Assembly (NCBI GenBank): GCA_016946835.1
Contig: JACVTC010000051.1
Location: 41,001 to 105,000, forward strand
Source: Neocallimastix lanati (nom. inval.)
Taxonomy: Eukaryota > Neocallimastigomycota > Neocallimastigomycetes > Neocallimastigales > Neocallimastigaceae
Direction: 5' to 3'
DNA length: 64,000 nt
Each line of letters opens with the position of its first letter. Within the stretch, counting starts at the first letter, position 1. Position numbers and translations under genes: made by a program. Under the pieces are notes generated by a model. The model did not search any database, had not been told where the DNA came from, and was given only the letters and a program-made list of their open reading frames with translations. Positions 62,090 to 64,000 of the stretch are shown piece by piece.

Positions 62090-62776
62090 TTTATATGAAA
62101 TGTAATTTTTTTTTTTTGAAATAAACTTAAATTTTATAATTTTATTTCAATAACGTGCCCAATCTTAAAACTAATTTAATTTTTTTTCTATTTTAATAGT
62201 AAATTTTTATTAGAGTATAAAAATATTTATATATAATATTATATATATTATATTTATTGCATATATTGTTATATAAAACTAATAATATTTATTAAATATA
62301 TTCAATAATTTGATCATTTTAATATTTATATTAATAAAAGTAAAAGAAATCAAATATGATAATATAACTAATTTTTCTTTTATATATATATATATAAATT
62401 AAATAATTATATAATAGTAATTAGAAAAAAAAATTTAGAAATATTATTAATAACTAATAATACAAATAAAAAATATAAATAATTATGTCTAATAGTGATT
62501 TATGTTATTTTTATATAAATTAATGAACCTTATATATTTTATATTATTTATAAAAAAATAAAAATATTTTCTATAAATAACTTTATAAAAAATTTTTTTA
62601 AATAAATTAATTCTTCTTATATATGAAACTAATTTTTTTTAATTTATTTTAAATATATTCTTTCATAATATATTATAAGATATTTAATGATATATTTTAT
62701 TGTATATATTTAAATCGCATTAAATAGATATATATTATTTATATTATATATATTTTAATAAAAATTTAATACTAAA

Positions 62777-64000
62777 TGGAAATAATAAAAGATACAATTA
62801 ATACAAATGATTATTTTAAAATTCATAGTTATTTCAATAAAAATATTGGTATAAATCTTGGATATATTAATAAACCAAATTTTGATATACTAATATATTG
62901 TATAAAAAACAATATTTCCTTTTCAATTATTGAATTAATCGTTAAACGATTTTATACTAATTTAAATTATGAAACTGATACTGGTGAAATCCCGTTTTTC
63001 ATTGCGTTAGAGTATAATAAATTTAATATAGCTGAATTTCTATTAAATTCAGGATCTGATATAAATTTTTGTAATAGTAATGGTGAAAATGCTTTATTTT
63101 ATTTATTATCAAAAGAAAAGCTCTGCTCAAATATGCTAATTTTTTTAATGAATCATAATATTAAAACTCTCTATAATGATCCTCTTAAACATAAAGAATT
63201 TTTTTTTCTTAAAGAATTAATTAAAAATGAAAAATTATATCTAATACAAAATTATATTAAATATATAAATTCTAAAACAAATAAGGATTTAATATCAAAC
63301 TTCATCCATCTTTCAAGAGCAAAACAAAAAAAAAGTGATAAAGAAATTAATGAGCTAATAATGAATTCAAAAAGAAAATTTTTAAATGAAAGTCATATCA
63401 ATGATGAATTATTTGCGTATACTATTACGATCAATAATTATGAAATAGTGAAATATTTTTATAGTTTAAATATTGATTTTATTACAAATTATTTTAGTAA
63501 AAATAATGTATTACCCTTAATTTGTAAAGGAAATCAACTTGACTTAATAAAATTTGCTGTTAATAAAGGTTCCAATGTTGATGAAAAGGATGATAAAACA
63601 GGTGATACAGCGCTCATGATATCATGTCAAAAGGAAAATTTGAAAGCCATAGATTTTTTAGTAAAACAAAAAGCAAACGTTAATCTAGCCAATAACAATA
63701 AATATACAGCATTAATGTATGCAAGTGAATTAGGAAATCTTGAAATTACAAAATATTTAATTGAGAATTCTTCCAATATTAATGATAAAGACATCGATAA
63801 TAATACACCATTGGTTATAGCATGTAGAAAGGGGAAAAAAGAAGTCGTTGAATATTTAACAGAGCATCATGCAATGCTTAATGAAAGGGGAACCTACGGA
63901 GATACAGCATTAATTGCAGCATATGAAAATGAATTCAGAGATATCGTTAATTACTTAATAAAACATAGTGCTGATGTTAATATTAAATGTGATAATGGTA
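62777..64000 (+). CDS. Ankyrin-repeat protein, 5' part (runs off the window)
   Basis: A long frame is open from 62821 to the window end (393 codons). It starts with a helical region common in fungal ankyrin arrays (LGYINKPNFDILIYCIKNN) and shows ankyrin units with the GDTALM, TALMYASELGN and TPLVIACRKG turns and the NVN/DVN loops from about 63540 onward. The only good ATG (62777) lies 44 bases before 62821, one base short of frame, and its own frame ends at a TAA after 25 codons; a TAA also directly precedes 62821. A single missing A in the TTTTAAATTC stretch would explain this. Otherwise translation would start at the ATG at 63133 or from an unseen upstream exon. The function is protein binding; no partner can be inferred. 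The 3' end is outside the window. Confidence 0.75.

Overview
The window is very AT-rich eukaryotic nuclear DNA. It has many short introns (GT..AG), long poly(A)/poly(T) runs and long (AAT)n/(ATT)n arrays. A full axonemal dynein heavy chain implies a flagellated cell. An SH3-SAM-PH scaffold of the Boi type is fungal, and a bacterial-type solute-binding domain joined to a class C seven-helix receptor is an architecture known from anaerobic gut fungi. Together these suggest a zoosporic fungus, most likely Neocallimastigomycota; this is inference, not a database match.

Layout. 1-605: decayed LINE-type reverse transcriptase (-). 1656-3956: SH3-SAM-PH protein (-). 6778-7423: broken gene for a Cys-rich membrane protein (+). 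7.4-10.5 kb: microsatellites, an orphan GC-rich patch and small coding remnants. 10483-14980: UBP6/USP14 deubiquitinase, 18 exons (+). 15706-30478: axonemal dynein heavy chain, about 4.3k residues (-), convergent with UBP6. 32190-32972: small three-exon coiled-coil gene that looks like BORCS6 (-), divergent from MYG1 (33710-36855, 11 exons, +). 38439-43039: P4-type phospholipid flippase (-). 45961-52109: complete Ty1/copia retrotransposon with two identical 251-bp LTRs and a 5-bp target duplication (-). 52509-56560: a graveyard holding an older copia relic (+), a P-loop helicase-like fragment (-) and a leucine-rich-repeat pseudogene (-). 57799-60749: solute-binding/7TM receptor (+). 62777-64000: start of an ankyrin-repeat gene that runs off the window (+).

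The multi-exon models were built by hand from splice sites. In each one the exon lengths keep frame, and the lengths agree with the families: UBP6 493 aa, MYG1 333 aa, flippase 1302 aa, dynein about 4297 aa, receptor 742 aa. The housekeeping genes (proteasome, MYG1, flippase, dynein, BORC-like) do not form a shared pathway. The 45.9-57 kb stretch is an accessory island of mobile and decayed sequence. The most notable items are the receptor fusion, the apparently recent copia insertion with its expanded integrase-RT linker, and several genes with no long intact frame (BORCS6-like gene, dynein 5' exon, ankyrin gene with a one-base shift).
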